Origin: Legionella parisiensis
GTDB lineage: Bacteria; Pseudomonadota; Gammaproteobacteria; Legionellales; Legionellaceae
Length of the DNA: 64,000 nucleotides
Direction: 5' to 3'
Assembly: GCF_001467945.1 (NCBI RefSeq)
Contig: NZ_LNYQ01000013.1
Coordinates: forward strand, 2,635,871-2,699,870
The notes below the pieces were generated by a model, which had not been told where the DNA came from, ran no database searches, and was given only the letters and a program-made list of their open reading frames with translations. Made by a program: the position numbers and the translations under genes. How positions within the stretch are numbered: the first letter of the stretch is position 1; every line of letters starts with the position of its first letter. Shown in pieces: positions 9,500 to 18,735 of the stretch.

Positions 9500-9680
9500 G
9501 CGTGTGATTAAGCAACGGTATCAATTATCTTTCTAGAACGAGTACTTAGTGAAAATCATATTGGGACACGATAAACTACTAAAAAAACGCCTGTCATCCC
9601 TGGCGTTAATGTTCGCAAAAAAGATGTTGAATAAAAAGGAAGCGAGCATTCATTGTTCTACATGAGGAAACGGAGTTTTT

Positions 9681-11033
9681 ATGGCTGAAAATAGCAAGGA
9701 GTATCCTTCTCTTTTTGAAGCCTTCGTGGTTTGGGTGAAAATTGCTGTTTACAGTTTTGGCGGCCCCGCAAATCAAATTGCTGTGATGCATAAATTGATT
9801 GTGGAAGAAAAAAAATGGATAGGGGAACAACGGTTTTTACATGCTTTAAATTATTGCATGTTGTTACCAGGCCCCGAAGCCCAACAACTTGCAATTTACC
9901 TAGGGTGGTTATTACATCGATATTGGGGAGGTATTATTGCCGGTTCTTTATTTGTTCTTCCTGGATTTATTACCATCCTTCCCTTAAGCATTATTTATGC
10001 GAAATACCACTCTTTCGATTTTATTAAAATATTATTTTACGGAATAAAACCCGCTGTTATTGTCATTGTGTTAGAAGCATTATTGCGCATTGGCCAAAAA
10101 GCATTAAACATACCTATCAGTTATACGATTGCTCTAGTCGTTTTTATAGGAATATTTTTCTTTAACATTCCATTCCCGATTATTGTCTTTAGTGCTGCAA
10201 TATTTGGTTATTTTTCTGGTAAATATTGGAAAGGTTTGCTAACTGAAAAGGAAAAAGATAATGAGTCTGATGAAAAAGATCTTGTAGCTTGTAATCAATA
10301 CATCACTTATCGTTCTACCTGGAAAACTATTCTGACGACTATCATATGGTTAATGATTTGGTTTATTCCTGTTGTATTGATAATAATAATATTTGGCCTA
10401 AATAGCGTGTTTTCCCAACAAGGGCTTTTTTTCAGCAAGACTGCGATCATTAGCATTGGTGGTGCTTATGCGGTACTCGCTTATATTGCACAACAAGCAG
10501 TACAAAATTATGCGTGGTTACAACCTGGAGAAATGCTTGATGGGCTTGGTTTAGCTGAAACAAAACCTGGGCCTTTAATTCAGGTGGTGCAGTTCGTGGC
10601 TTTTCTGGGCGCATATCGTCATCCTGGAACTATGGATCCCTTATACGCTGGCATTTTAGGATCAATTATTACAACCTGGGTTACGTTTGTCCCTTCATTT
10701 CTCTGGATTTTTACCGGCGCACCTTATATTGAAAAGTTACGTAAAATTTCTGCACTTCATTCAGCGATGAAGGCAATCACTGCATCAGTTGTTGGGGTGA
10801 TACTCAACTTATCGATTTGGTTTGCTCTACATACCTTATTCCAAAAAGTTAATGAACGCTATTATTCAATTGTGCGATTGTATCTACCGGATTGGCATAC
10901 CTTTGATTTAGGTGCTGCGGTGATTATGACGTATGCTGCGATCATCGTTTTTCGTTATAAAGCAGGTTTATTCACCGTTCTGGGTAGCTGTGTTTTATTT
11001 GGATTTTTGATTAAAGGAATATCAGCACTATAG
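9681..11033 (+). CDS. chrA: Chromate transporter, long ChrA form
   Basis: 450-aa inner-membrane protein of the CHR family, which exports chromate. The N-terminal half has the family signature (VYSFGGPANQIAVMHK, then LPGPEAQQLAIYLGW). The C-terminal half repeats the fold in divergent form (IGGAYAVLAYIAQQA, then MLDGLGLAETKPGPLIQVVQF), as expected for the duplicated long form. About ten membrane helices are evident. GAGGAAACGGAG precedes the ATG. No chromate regulator (ChrB) lies beside it. Confidence 0.95.
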   Translation: MAENSKEYPSLFEAFVVWVKIAVYSFGGPANQIAVMHKLIVEEKKWIGEQRFLHALNYCMLLPGPEAQQLAIYLGWLLHRYWGGIIAGSLFVLPGFITILPLSIIYAKYHSFDFIKILFYGIKPAVIVIVLEALLRIGQKALNIPISYTIALVVFIGIFFFNIPFPIIVFSAAIFGYFSGKYWKGLLTEKEKDNESDEKDLVACNQYITYRSTWKTILTTIIWLMIWFIPVVLIIIIFGLNSVFSQQGLFFSKTAIISIGGAYAVLAYIAQQAVQNYAWLQPGEMLDGLGLAETKPGPLIQVVQFVAFLGAYRHPGTMDPLYAGILGSIITTWVTFVPSFLWIFTGAPYIEKLRKISALHSAMKAITASVVGVILNLSIWFALHTLFQKVNERYYSIVRLYLPDWHTFDLGAAVIMTYAAIIVFRYKAGLFTVLGSCVLFGFLIKGISAL

Positions 11034-11421
11034 TAACATGAAGTGCTGGTATTCATGCAATTGCAGTAGTATATGCTGCAAAACAATTAGGTATCAATGC
11101 GAGTTGATATTCCAAAAATTGATCATTCTCGCATTGCTCATTCTGTTTTTAGTACTACATTTTGAGAGGAGATATTTTCATGATGTACTATGATCATGGG
11201 CTAGTGTACGGAAAAAATATTCTAGAAGTTTTAAAACCTAGTGCTTTTTGGTATTTTATTAGTTAATTCATAATGTATATTAATGTTAATTGGCTACAGC
11301 ATTAAAACTGTAGCTCTTTGTTGAAATACTGGCATACAGGTCAAGATAGCAGTTAGAGTGCTATAATTTCAACCATTAACCACAGTCATAAAAACGGGAT
11401 TATGTATACTGATACTATTTG
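11034..11421. other. 388-bp gap with a possible 28-codon gene
   Basis: No clear gene. A 28-codon frame at 11180-11266 (starting MMYYDHGLVYGKN) has a strong GAGAGGAG ribosome binding site ten bases upstream and may be a leader or small peptide. Just after chrA, 11051-11110 reads as a coding-like scrap (GIHAIAVVYAAKQLGINAS, then stop), possibly debris of a lost gene. Confidence 0.3.
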
Positions 11422-11583
11422 CTAGTCTTTATGTCCAGGACAGTCTGGTCTCATAGAGGATTCTTTTTGAGAATTACGTTTATTGCTCATTGATTGTGAT
11501 TCCCTAGAAATCTTTCCTGAACCTGTAGGACCAGAGATGAATGTTGATTTTTTACCCAATTTATTTGATTTAACTTTTTTCAT
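11422..11583 (-). CDS. Small basic protein, 53 aa
   Basis: Short gene with a textbook AGGAGG Shine-Dalgarno seven bases before the ATG at 11583. The protein is Lys/Ser-rich and begins MKKVKSNKLGKKSTFISGPT. It contains a GPTGSGKIS segment resembling a P-loop and ends MRPDCPGHKD. It is too short to be an ATPase. I do not recognise it. It may be nucleic-acid binding by charge. Confidence 0.6.
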   Translation of the reverse strand: MKKVKSNKLGKKSTFISGPTGSGKISRESQSMSNKRNSQKESSMRPDCPGHKD

Positions 11584-11810
11584 GATTAAACCTCCTTGTT
11601 ATCTTTAAAAGGCTTAATGTATAAATATATATACTATAGCCCACTTTATAATAGCGCTTAGAACAATTCTTAGATTAATTAATCCTAAGCCACGTAGGTC
11701 CTCGATTAGTATCCGAACTACAATTTATCGCAAATTGATTGTCGCATACTTGAAATATTTTTCGACAATTTGCTGCTAAAATACGCCGTAAAATGTTGAA
11801 CTCAAGTTCA

Positions 11811-12065
11811 TTAATTCCATACCCCTTTTTCTAAATCACGAGAAGCGTCGTTTACCCAATGATAGTCATGCCCTGAGTTATAGGTACGGCTTATGTTATT
11901 CTTTTTAAGTGTTACTTTTCCTTTAAAAATCCCATATTCTGGGGGATCTTCCAGTGTAAGTTCATGTTCGTGAACTTCAAAATCATCTGGATTAACTCCG
12001 CATTTTTGACATGCCTTTTTAAAATCGTTCATTTCGTTATCTTTAATTGCTTTATAAGTGTTCAT
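11811..12065 (-). CDS. Hypothetical protein, 84 aa
   Basis: The ATG at 12065 is preceded by AGGGAGA. The protein starts MNTYKAIKDNEMNDFKKACQ, has a CQKCG pair near residue 20, then a strand-rich half ending in DYHWVNDASRDLEKGVW. Family not recognised. No export signal. It is codirectional with the 53-aa gene downstream but separated from it by about 230 bp, so probably transcribed separately. Confidence 0.6.
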   Translation of the reverse strand: MNTYKAIKDNEMNDFKKACQKCGVNPDDFEVHEHELTLEDPPEYGIFKGKVTLKKNNISRTYNSGHDYHWVNDASRDLEKGVWN

Positions 12066-12476
12066 GATAGTATCTCCCTAAAAAATTGCACTCTCCATGT
12101 CTATTCAATCAGAAGTCATTAACAGATAAAAAATTAAAATGACTATATTTGGGTATAGCACGAGATTATAAAATATCAATGAATACGTTTATAAATTTAC
12201 TCTATGAGTATGAGCAGGAAAAGAATGGCTTGAGCTGCAGGGACGCATTATCGATTTTGATGTTTTACTGCTGTTAAATTTTTTGAAGTTACATATTTCG
12301 TTGAACTTCTTGAGCAATATGATAAGTATTAGCTATCGCTTAAGCCTGTCTCATTATCTTAGCGACGAGTTTAGATAGTAAGGCGTATAAGCTTTTATGC
12401 TCTTGTTTTTTTTGGGTTTTTCATGATCAAATGGTTTATAATTTACAATGATGAAATTGGAAATTTTAACCTATGA
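12066..12476. other. 411-bp divergent gap, no gene seen
   Basis: AT-rich spacer between divergent small genes. It probably holds both promoters. I see no gene, repeat or hairpin worth naming. Confidence 0.4.
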
Positions 12477-13175
12477 ATGATGAAACTTTTAAAACTCCCA
12501 CCTGGCCAAGATTGGCTGATTGGAAGAATGCAAAGCCTAGGATATAAAGGAAATCCTGGGGGTATGTGTTTTGGACTTTGCGAAATGGCAAGGCAAGCAG
12601 TGCAATTGGGTTTGAAAGAATATTCTTTATTTCAAGAGCGTCTAAAACAAGTAGCTTTGATACCTACAGAAAATTTCCCTGCAGAAATGGAAAGAATAAA
12701 AGCGCAAAGATTAGCTTTGTTTCAAAAAGCAAAACAACAGGCGAGAGAAGAACTAGAGGAAAGACACGGAGGTATCGCCATTGATAAACATATGGTTAAT
12801 GACCTCGCTAATGAAAAATTGATTAGTTTAATGGATGCTTTACCTCTTCAGGATCGAGCTCGTATAAGTATAGATATGTTTATAGATGGAGTTGAATTAT
12901 ATTTTCACCCCGTCGATTACCCTATGCTATTTCAAAGTCAAGTAAAGCATCAAATTTCGAATGCAGCAGCAATCCTGGTAGAGCCCCATCAATTACAACA
13001 CAAAAAATTGCAGGGTGAATTACCTTCCCCCCTTGTTTTTACCGGATCATATGCTACAGATGATTTATACTCTTATTTGGCAATACTTCAAAAGCAATTA
13101 AAAGATTGCAAAAATCCTATTCCTTTACGCTTAAACTCAGAAAACCACGCGCTTTGTTTGATATTTGTGTCTTGA
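12477..13175 (+). CDS. Papain-like cysteine protease candidate, truncated after catalytic His
   Basis: 232-aa protein. PGGMC31FGLCEMA matches the G-x-C-x-G-L nucleophile motif of YopT/C58-like papain-fold effectors. A charged helical middle follows, then NSENH224ALCLIF, the usual Gly/Asn-His-Ala strand. In the ankyrin protease at 43383-45374 of this window the catalytic Asp comes 15 residues after His, but here the protein ends only eight residues after it. Transposase debris begins just past the stop, so the 3' end was probably lost to insertion or frameshift. It is likely inactive unless another residue substitutes. The start ATG at 12477 has no strong ribosome binding site. Confidence 0.6.
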   Translation: MMKLLKLPPGQDWLIGRMQSLGYKGNPGGMCFGLCEMARQAVQLGLKEYSLFQERLKQVALIPTENFPAEMERIKAQRLALFQKAKQQAREELEERHGGIAIDKHMVNDLANEKLISLMDALPLQDRARISIDMFIDGVELYFHPVDYPMLFQSQVKHQISNAAAILVEPHQLQHKKLQGELPSPLVFTGSYATDDLYSYLAILQKQLKDCKNPIPLRLNSENHALCLIFVS

Positions 13176-13189
13176 AACCTAAGAATGTG

Positions 13190-13255
13190 GGTTATTTTTG
13201 CTGTCGGTGTGGCATATCTCGTCCAACGCTAAAAAAACAAGTCAGCGCTTTTTGA
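13190..13255 (+). pseudogene. Transposase helix-turn-helix fragment (IS481-like)
   Basis: One frame reads YFCCRCGISRPTLKKQVSAF then stop. This resembles the helix-turn-helix of IS481-type transposases (C-R-x-F-G-I-S-R-P-T). Only about 20 codons remain and no terminal repeats could be seen. The rest of the gap to 13550 is non-coding. Confidence 0.35.
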
Positions 13256-13484
13256 GCGTACAATACTCAATCCAGTATCGAATTCGCTGCTTTAAGTGAG
13301 ATTCATTCTGAGGCGAAACACACTTTTTAAAGATTCTATATGGTAGAGGCTTCCTGGCTTAACTTGTGAGAAAGAAGAGCTTTACCTTCATAAATCTTTA
13401 CTATATGAGTTTACTTGTTGCATCTACCTACAGATAGAACTTAATAATAAGAGTTTTTAGAGTTGATACAATTTATCAAAGTTA

Positions 13485-13515
13485 CTTCGTCTTTGCGAGA
13501 AGTGCAGTGACGAAG
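13485..13515. repeat. Palindromic intergenic element (CTTCGTC...GACGAAG)
   Basis: Arms CTTCGTC (13485-13491) and GACGAAG (13509-13515) flank TTTGCGAGAAGTGCAGT, followed by CAACCC. This resembles the short 'ttgcgag...gacgaagcaa' palindromes scattered in many gammaproteobacteria. A half-copy (GGGTTGCTTCGTGAC) lies near 3461. Confidence 0.4.
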
Positions 13516-13550
13516 CAACCCGGGGTTCGTTCAAGAAATACTTAACTACG

Positions 13551-13784
13551 CTAATTTTTTTTTCTCACGTGGGTCAAAAGGCAGTTAATTTCAGCCACAT
13601 AATACTTTGGTTTACTTAGTGTTGAGCACATACCTTCATCTTCAGCGATAAGTTTTAATTTGATATCATCTAACCAACTTTCCAATACTTTGATTTTATC
13701 TGAATTAGACAAAACCTTATCCTCCATCACTTCATTTGGATGTTTATAAAATTTTATTGGATTCGCAATTTTATTCTGATTCAT
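13551..13784 (-). CDS. Hypothetical protein, 77 aa
   Basis: Starts at the ATG at 13784, behind an AGAGGAGA ribosome binding site. The protein (MNQNKIANPIKFYKHPNEVM...) is soluble and mostly helical. It lies 47 bp downstream of the KfrA-like gene on the same strand, so the two are probably cotranscribed. No family recognised. Confidence 0.55.
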   Translation of the reverse strand: MNQNKIANPIKFYKHPNEVMEDKVLSNSDKIKVLESWLDDIKLKLIAEDEGMCSTLSKPKYYVAEINCLLTHVRKKN

Positions 13785-13831
13785 AAGGTTTCTCCTCTTA
13801 TTAAAAGAAACAACATTGAATAAATGTTAAT

Positions 13832-14494
13832 TTAATTATTTCGGTTCATAATTAGATTGTAATCATAGAAAAAACTTTTAAGTGACGGTCTGCGTTTTTC
13901 GCGTTTTAAAGACTTTATTAAATGATTTGCTGCTAAAACTTCTCTTTTTTTAGCATCCAATTGCTCCTGAAGTAATTCATGCTTTTTGCTGCTGTTATTA
14001 TGCATTTCTTTTAGCTCTTCACCTAAACGCTTATTTTCATGCAACGTTTGGTTTAATTGTTCTTCCATCTTTTTTTTATCGTCATTTAATTGATTCATAT
14101 AAGAATAAGTCACCAACAACTTATTTTCGATCTCTTGCAATGTATGAAGAATAATATTACCCAAAGGAGAGTAATTATTGGGAAGATGGTTTAGAACATC
14201 ACTGCGTATTTCCAATTCTTTAGCCAAGGATTGCAGGGAAATAATAGCATGTTGTAGTTCATTGCCCTCTAGGATTGACCGTGTAGACGGTAAGGAAAAC
14301 AGCTGTATTCGTGATTCATTTCCTTGATATTGTTCCCACCATTCATATAGCCATTTCAGTGCAGTATGACGATTTATCTTGGCCTTTGAACAAACTAGTT
14401 TTACATCCGGTATATCTTTCCTGCCATTTTGCTTAAAAAGCTCATTGATTATTTCAAGAACATGAAATGGCACACATTTATTATTATTTTTCAT
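13832..14494 (-). CDS. KfrA-like DNA-binding coiled-coil protein
   Basis: 220-aa protein. Residues 8-60 form a helix-turn-helix-like domain with the RHTALKWLYEWWEQY segment, similar to the KfrA N-terminal domain of plasmids. Residues about 120-200 are a long coiled coil (DDKKKMEEQLNQTLHENKRL... and KKHELLQEQLDAKKRE). KfrA proteins bind DNA and assemble into filaments, usually on plasmids or integrative elements. AAGGAG lies seven bases before the ATG at 14494. Its presence hints that this stretch derives from a mobile element. Confidence 0.65.
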   Translation of the reverse strand: MKNNNKCVPFHVLEIINELFKQNGRKDIPDVKLVCSKAKINRHTALKWLYEWWEQYQGNESRIQLFSLPSTRSILEGNELQHAIISLQSLAKELEIRSDVLNHLPNNYSPLGNIILHTLQEIENKLLVTYSYMNQLNDDKKKMEEQLNQTLHENKRLGEELKEMHNNSSKKHELLQEQLDAKKREVLAANHLIKSLKREKRRPSLKSFFYDYNLIMNRNN

Positions 14495-14791
14495 ATCAGA
14501 CTCCTTCTATTCTAAAATCAGTAGGTTCGTACTGCATTCAAACAATAATTTTTCAGGTGTTAAGCTCCTGAAGGAGAACCCCCAATAACTCCCTCGATCT
14601 GAATAATGAGCCATCCTTGGAAGTAAAAACATCTATTTTCCTCATACATTTTCATCATATTGCATCATTGCTGTCAATATAAATTTGACAAATTAATTTT
14701 TTACTATGCTAATTAAAAGTCAAAAATATATTGACATTTATACTAAAAAGTACAAGAATGAATTTGTCATTAACAAATAAGGACAATAAAA

Positions 14792-15202
14792 ATGAAAAAA
14801 TTTAAATTAGCAATTATTGCATCAATTTTAGTGACAGAAATTGCCTCTGCCTCTTCGTCTTGTGAGGGATTTCAAATAAGATTAAAAAATAATCTTGTCG
14901 ATGACTTATTAGTGACCACAATTAAATTAAATGGGGCAGAAATTCAGCCCGGAACTTTTGAAAAATTAAACCATAAATCAGAGCAAGTATTTACGATTAA
15001 TCGAACTAATCAAGATTTACCAATGACAGGAGAGTTTACTCTTCATACCATTTCACTACCGAGCAAAACCGTAATAATTCAGTATACTTTAGAAAATAAA
15101 GTAGCTTACTGTGAACATACTGATAACTCACCTAAAAGCGATTATGCGGTAGAAAAAAATCGAAAAATGGGTGAAGTTCAATACACTATTAAGAATCAAT
15201 AG
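14792..15202 (+). CDS. Small exported protein, 136 aa
   Basis: Has a clear signal peptide (MKKFKLAIIASILVTEIASA, cleaved after the ASA-S region), then a strand-rich domain of about 115 residues with two Cys (residues 23 and 110) that could form a disulfide. Probably periplasmic or secreted. The AT-rich 14690-14790 region upstream looks like its promoter, and AAGGAC lies eight bases before the ATG. Family not recognised. The next gene encodes another exported protein of similar size. Confidence 0.65.
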   Translation: MKKFKLAIIASILVTEIASASSSCEGFQIRLKNNLVDDLLVTTIKLNGAEIQPGTFEKLNHKSEQVFTINRTNQDLPMTGEFTLHTISLPSKTVIIQYTLENKVAYCEHTDNSPKSDYAVEKNRKMGEVQYTIKNQ

Positions 15203-15305
15203 ATTTCCTAAGGTCAGGCTTAAATATGCTGACCTCTCTTTTATTGCCCTGACCACATAGAACTCAATCATCTCCGATGTATCTTTTTAGTGTTAAGGAG
15301 GTTTC

Positions 15306-15683
15306 ATGAAAGCAAGACAAACACTTATATACACCTTAGGATTAGTATTGTTCATCCTATCCTTTCCCGGAAATACGGATCAATGTTCTTATGAATTGCC
15401 GCCTAATGAGCAGGTAATTATCCATGGGAAAGAAACTGAATCAAAAACATTAACATGTAAAGTAGAACAAAATGAGGAAGAAAGCGATTTTCTGATGGAT
15501 TTTGTATCTGAAACCAATACAAGCATCGTGAATAACTTAATCATGACGGAAGGTACTATAATGAGCTTATCTTTTGCCTCGATAAATAACAATGAGTTAA
15601 GACTTGAGTTAAAACCTAATGCTCGATTAGGGATTACCAATGAGTCTACCGAATTTATTCGATTAATATGCCTCAAATTATAA
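15306..15683 (+). CDS. Small exported protein, 125 aa
   Basis: Signal peptide (MKARQTLIYTLGLVLFILSF...) followed by a strand-rich domain with Cys residues near positions 27, 51 and 122. AAGGAGG precedes the ATG at 15306. The gene is followed by a hairpin terminator. It resembles its upstream neighbour in size and export but I see no convincing sequence identity. Function unknown. Confidence 0.65.
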   Translation: MKARQTLIYTLGLVLFILSFPGNTDQCSYELPPNEQVIIHGKETESKTLTCKVEQNEEESDFLMDFVSETNTSIVNNLIMTEGTIMSLSFASINNNELRLELKPNARLGITNESTEFIRLICLKL

Positions 15684-15728
15684 AGATAGAGTCATTATGA
15701 ATGTGTTAAATTATTAGTAAACTACGGC

Positions 15729-15747
15729 AAGCGGACTTGGTCCGCTT
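15729..15747 (+). terminator. Hairpin terminator
   Basis: Eight-base stem AAGCGGAC/GTCCGCTT with a three-base loop, 45 bases after the stop at 15683, followed by AATATATTTATAAATTTT. Confidence 0.5.
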
Positions 15748-15788
15748 AATATATTTATAAATTTTCTAGTTATGGAGAAAATCAAAAC

Positions 15789-16007
15789 ATGCTAATCACT
15801 CAGGAAAAAGAAGATGATAAAATCCAGTTTCGCATTCGAATGCATGCTTCAGTTTTGAAGGAAGTAGAAGATTATTGCCAGTGGGCTAACATACAATATA
15901 AAGATTATTTTATCCAGCGTGCATGTGAGTACATTTTCAACCACGACGAGGAATGGATTAATCATAAAAAAAAGCAAAGTGACAATTCCGGTGAGCAAAC
16001 TTCCTAA
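15789..16007 (+). CDS. Ribbon-helix-helix-like small protein, 72 aa
   Basis: MLITQEKEDDKIQFRIRMHASVL: a short strand (IQFRIRM), then two helices (VLKEVEDYCQWANIQ, YKDYFIQRACEYIF) and a polar tail. This matches the size and order of small MetJ/Arc-type DNA-binding proteins, such as plasmid copy or relaxosome regulators. The assignment rests on pattern only. TTATGGAG precedes the ATG. With the KfrA-like gene it suggests a mobile-element remnant. Confidence 0.45.
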   Translation: MLITQEKEDDKIQFRIRMHASVLKEVEDYCQWANIQYKDYFIQRACEYIFNHDEEWINHKKKQSDNSGEQTS

Positions 16008-16186
16008 CTTGGAAAATAAGGCAAGACATTATAATTTGCTGTATTAAATGTTACCAACTGCTGATTAATCGTATAACCATGCCGACTAGAATGGGTCTGT
16101 TACGGCTTTGAGGAGTGATTAATTACTCTTCATATGTAATATTAAAAGCCAAAAAAATATAAAAATAGCCGGCATTTAACATCAGA

Positions 16187-17131
16187 TTATTTAACGTTTT
16201 TAGTAACATACATTTTAGAATCAGCAAGAGTTAGCATATCGTCAAGTGTCTGATGTTCTTTTTGATCAAATTCGATAATACCCACACTAAATTCGATTGT
16301 ATAATCTTTGATTTCTGCAGATCTCAATGAGTCTTTTAGACGTTGAATAATTCCAGTTACATTTTTTTGTTCTAATCCAGAACAAAGTACACAAAACTCA
16401 TCACCACCCAAACGTGCAATTACATCGTAATAACGAAAGTTTTGGATAAGAGAGTTCGCAAAAATTTTTAAAACCTTATCGCCTTCCAAATGTCCGAATT
16501 TATCATTAATATGCTTAAACTTGTCCAAATCAAAAAATAATAAAGTAAAAATTTGATTTTCACGTTGGCATTTTTGAAACAAATAACCGGCTAATTTTAA
16601 AAAACCTCTGAGGTTCGATAAACCTGTTAATTCATCAGTTATAGAAATTTGTAATTGCTCCAAATCCATTTCCACCATTCGAGCAAGATCATTTACTATA
16701 TTGTGATCGATTTCAATTTTCGAACGAGGCTTATCATCGATTAAACAAAATACTCCTATGTTATATCCTGTAACTTGTAAAGGACATCCTAAATAAAATC
16801 TGAAATTTGGTTTTTTTAGAACAAAAGGATTATCATAAAATCGCTTATCTTTTGTTGTATCTTCAACTACCATTATTTCATCTGAAAGAATAACATGACC
16901 ACAAAAGGAAGTTTCTCGCGCAGCCTCTTTAATATCAAAGCCTTGAGTGGATTTCATCCATTGACGTTCATCTTCTATAAATGAGATGACAGAGATAGGG
17001 ACTTCAAAAAGTTTGCATGCAATACGAGTTACTCTATCAAAACGATCTTCTTTCTCCGTGTCGAGGATTTGTAATTTGTAAAGTGTTGCTAAACGTTCCG
17101 CTTCATTTTCTGGTTTTTCAGGAGGAATCAT
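16187..17131 (-). CDS. Diguanylate cyclase, GAF-GGDEF
   Basis: 314-aa signalling enzyme making cyclic di-GMP. An N-terminal GAF domain (about residues 22-150, with ARETSFCGHVIL typical of this subfamily) is followed by a GGDEF domain with the intact motif G242-G-D-E-F. R233-Y-Y-D236, five residues before it, fits the inhibitory I-site RxxD, so product feedback is likely. No EAL domain and no membrane segments, so cytoplasmic. The ATG at 17131 is preferred: AAGGA lies upstream of it, while the TTG at 17158 has no ribosome binding site. The ligand of the GAF domain is unknown. Confidence 0.9.
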   Translation of the reverse strand: MIPPEKPENEAERLATLYKLQILDTEKEDRFDRVTRIACKLFEVPISVISFIEDERQWMKSTQGFDIKEAARETSFCGHVILSDEIMVVEDTTKDKRFYDNPFVLKKPNFRFYLGCPLQVTGYNIGVFCLIDDKPRSKIEIDHNIVNDLARMVEMDLEQLQISITDELTGLSNLRGFLKLAGYLFQKCQRENQIFTLLFFDLDKFKHINDKFGHLEGDKVLKIFANSLIQNFRYYDVIARLGGDEFCVLCSGLEQKNVTGIIQRLKDSLRSAEIKDYTIEFSVGIIEFDQKEHQTLDDMLTLADSKMYVTKNVK

Positions 17132-17340
17132 TAATATTATCCTTGCGAAGAAATTCAAAACATCAATAAAAATTTTTATATAAAATATTATATATCATTT
17201 GCGTGAGGAAAATTTGAGAGTTGTGAAATGTATATGCTCTAATATCATAATGTTCCCAAAAAGGCATCCTATAGTCGTTTTTCCAGGTCAAATATACGAT
17301 GACAAATTTTTAATCTTTTCGTGCTGGAGTAGGCACATCC

Positions 17341-17425
17341 ATGTTCCATTGGGAAATGAAGAAAGGGTATGGATTTAGGGCAAGTTTTAATTTGTTCACA
17401 GTTGTTGGGTCAAAATGACCCAACC
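17341..17425. repeat. Intergenic repeat A, ending in perfect inverted repeat
   Basis: About 85 bp that recurs at 19893-19979: both begin ATGTTCCATTGGGAAAT, share TTTTAATTTGTT and AGTTGTTGG, and end in the inverted repeat with arms GTTGGGTCA (17404-17412) and TGACCCAAC (17416-17424). It sits 36 bp past the C1 peptidase stop, so the hairpin may end that transcript. Confidence 0.6.
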
Positions 17426-17459
17426 TCAGCCTGTCTAGGTGGAATATTATGCCATATTC

Positions 17460-18536
17460 TTAATTTGGCGAAAAACGTCTTACATCAAAGGTCAGTAATC
17501 TAAAATAATCGTATGTCATATAAAACTCACCATTATCCCCTGTGTTACTTCCCCAAGAGTTACGTAAAGTTAATAATCCTGTGTGTTTCTTACCGTAATT
17601 ATCAACTGCAACAGCATTATCATCATAACCAGTGATGATCATCCCATGTCCCGCTTGGATATTAGGCAAACCAATTAATATATCTGTTGTAATTAACCAA
17701 GTATCGTTCTTTGTTTTATAATTTCCAACAGCACCTACGACACCCAGGTCAAGGCGCGGTAGCATGATCGAAAAAACTGATCTGTCGCCTGAGCGAAGGG
17801 CTTCTTTCACTTCACTTAATGTCCAGCTGGAACTGATTCTCCAATATATATTAGACCAATTTACTATTGTACCGAAGATTAACTCATTCATTGTACTGTA
17901 CTCTTGGGGATCTATAAAAGACTCCGGTTTTTTTTTCGAATAAGTTGGGTATTCCGTCAAACCACCACACCCGATGGTTGTTTGTTTCTCTTTATTAACA
18001 ATTCCGTACTGTTGAATCTGATTTATTACAGAAATAGGATAATTACCATCCCAACCGCTCTGAGCATATCCATGTTTTTCCAGGTAATTGCCTAGCTGTA
18101 GATGACAAAGTTGGCTAATGTAATCTCCCTTACCGATCACGGCATCAAGCGCACCAGTTATGGCAAATGTGATGCATGTTCCATGGGCACCTTGATCCAG
18201 TACAGGAACATGATTCATGGCTAATTGAACCATTTTAGGAGTTTCAGTATCTAGTAATGAATGCGACGGCTGAGGCTCCTCTGTGAGGATATCTTTCACA
18301 CGCTTCTCCAGCAATTTTTTAGCCTCATCAGACAGTTCAATTTTAAGCAACTGAATGATCTTTGTGTTATTAAGTCCGCTATAGTTGGAAGAAGAGTCCG
18401 CAGTTGGTGGTATTGAATGCTTTATCGAGCCAATAACATGAACATCTCCAGAAATTGCTGCCTTAATTATCAATAAACTTAAAATAGCCCCTTGTATTAA
18501 AGGCGTTATAATTCGTACCGGGTTCATAATCGACAC
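17460..18536 (-). CDS. C1 papain-family cysteine peptidase
   Basis: 358-aa peptidase counted from the GTG at 18536. An N-terminal hydrophobic segment (residues about 10-30) is a probable signal peptide. The catalytic set is Q115 and C121 (VLDQGAHGTCITFAI), H297 (GHGMIITGY) and N326 (LRNSWGS), all typical of papain. Residues 30-105 look like a short propeptide. Probably exported and possibly secreted. The start could instead be the in-frame ATG at 18527. Neither has a good ribosome binding site. The neighbours are unrelated in function, so no operon is inferred. Confidence 0.85.
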   Translation of the reverse strand: MSIMNPVRIITPLIQGAILSLLIIKAAISGDVHVIGSIKHSIPPTADSSSNYSGLNNTKIIQLLKIELSDEAKKLLEKRVKDILTEEPQPSHSLLDTETPKMVQLAMNHVPVLDQGAHGTCITFAITGALDAVIGKGDYISQLCHLQLGNYLEKHGYAQSGWDGNYPISVINQIQQYGIVNKEKQTTIGCGGLTEYPTYSKKKPESFIDPQEYSTMNELIFGTIVNWSNIYWRISSSWTLSEVKEALRSGDRSVFSIMLPRLDLGVVGAVGNYKTKNDTWLITTDILIGLPNIQAGHGMIITGYDDNAVAVDNYGKKHTGLLTLRNSWGSNTGDNGEFYMTYDYFRLLTFDVRRFSPN

Positions 18537-18735
18537 TTTGAAAAATTACCAGGAGCCTATTATTTAATTTTATAAATCAATTTGCAACGTGTTTAGAATG
18601 CCTTGAAGTCTATCTCTATGGAGTAATTTAACAGTCACCTGATATATTATTGCAGCATTGATAGCCCATAAAGGTTATCAAAAACCGATGACCTGTGAGT
18701 TAGGCAACTTTGTGCAATGTTGAAGAGATAGGCTC

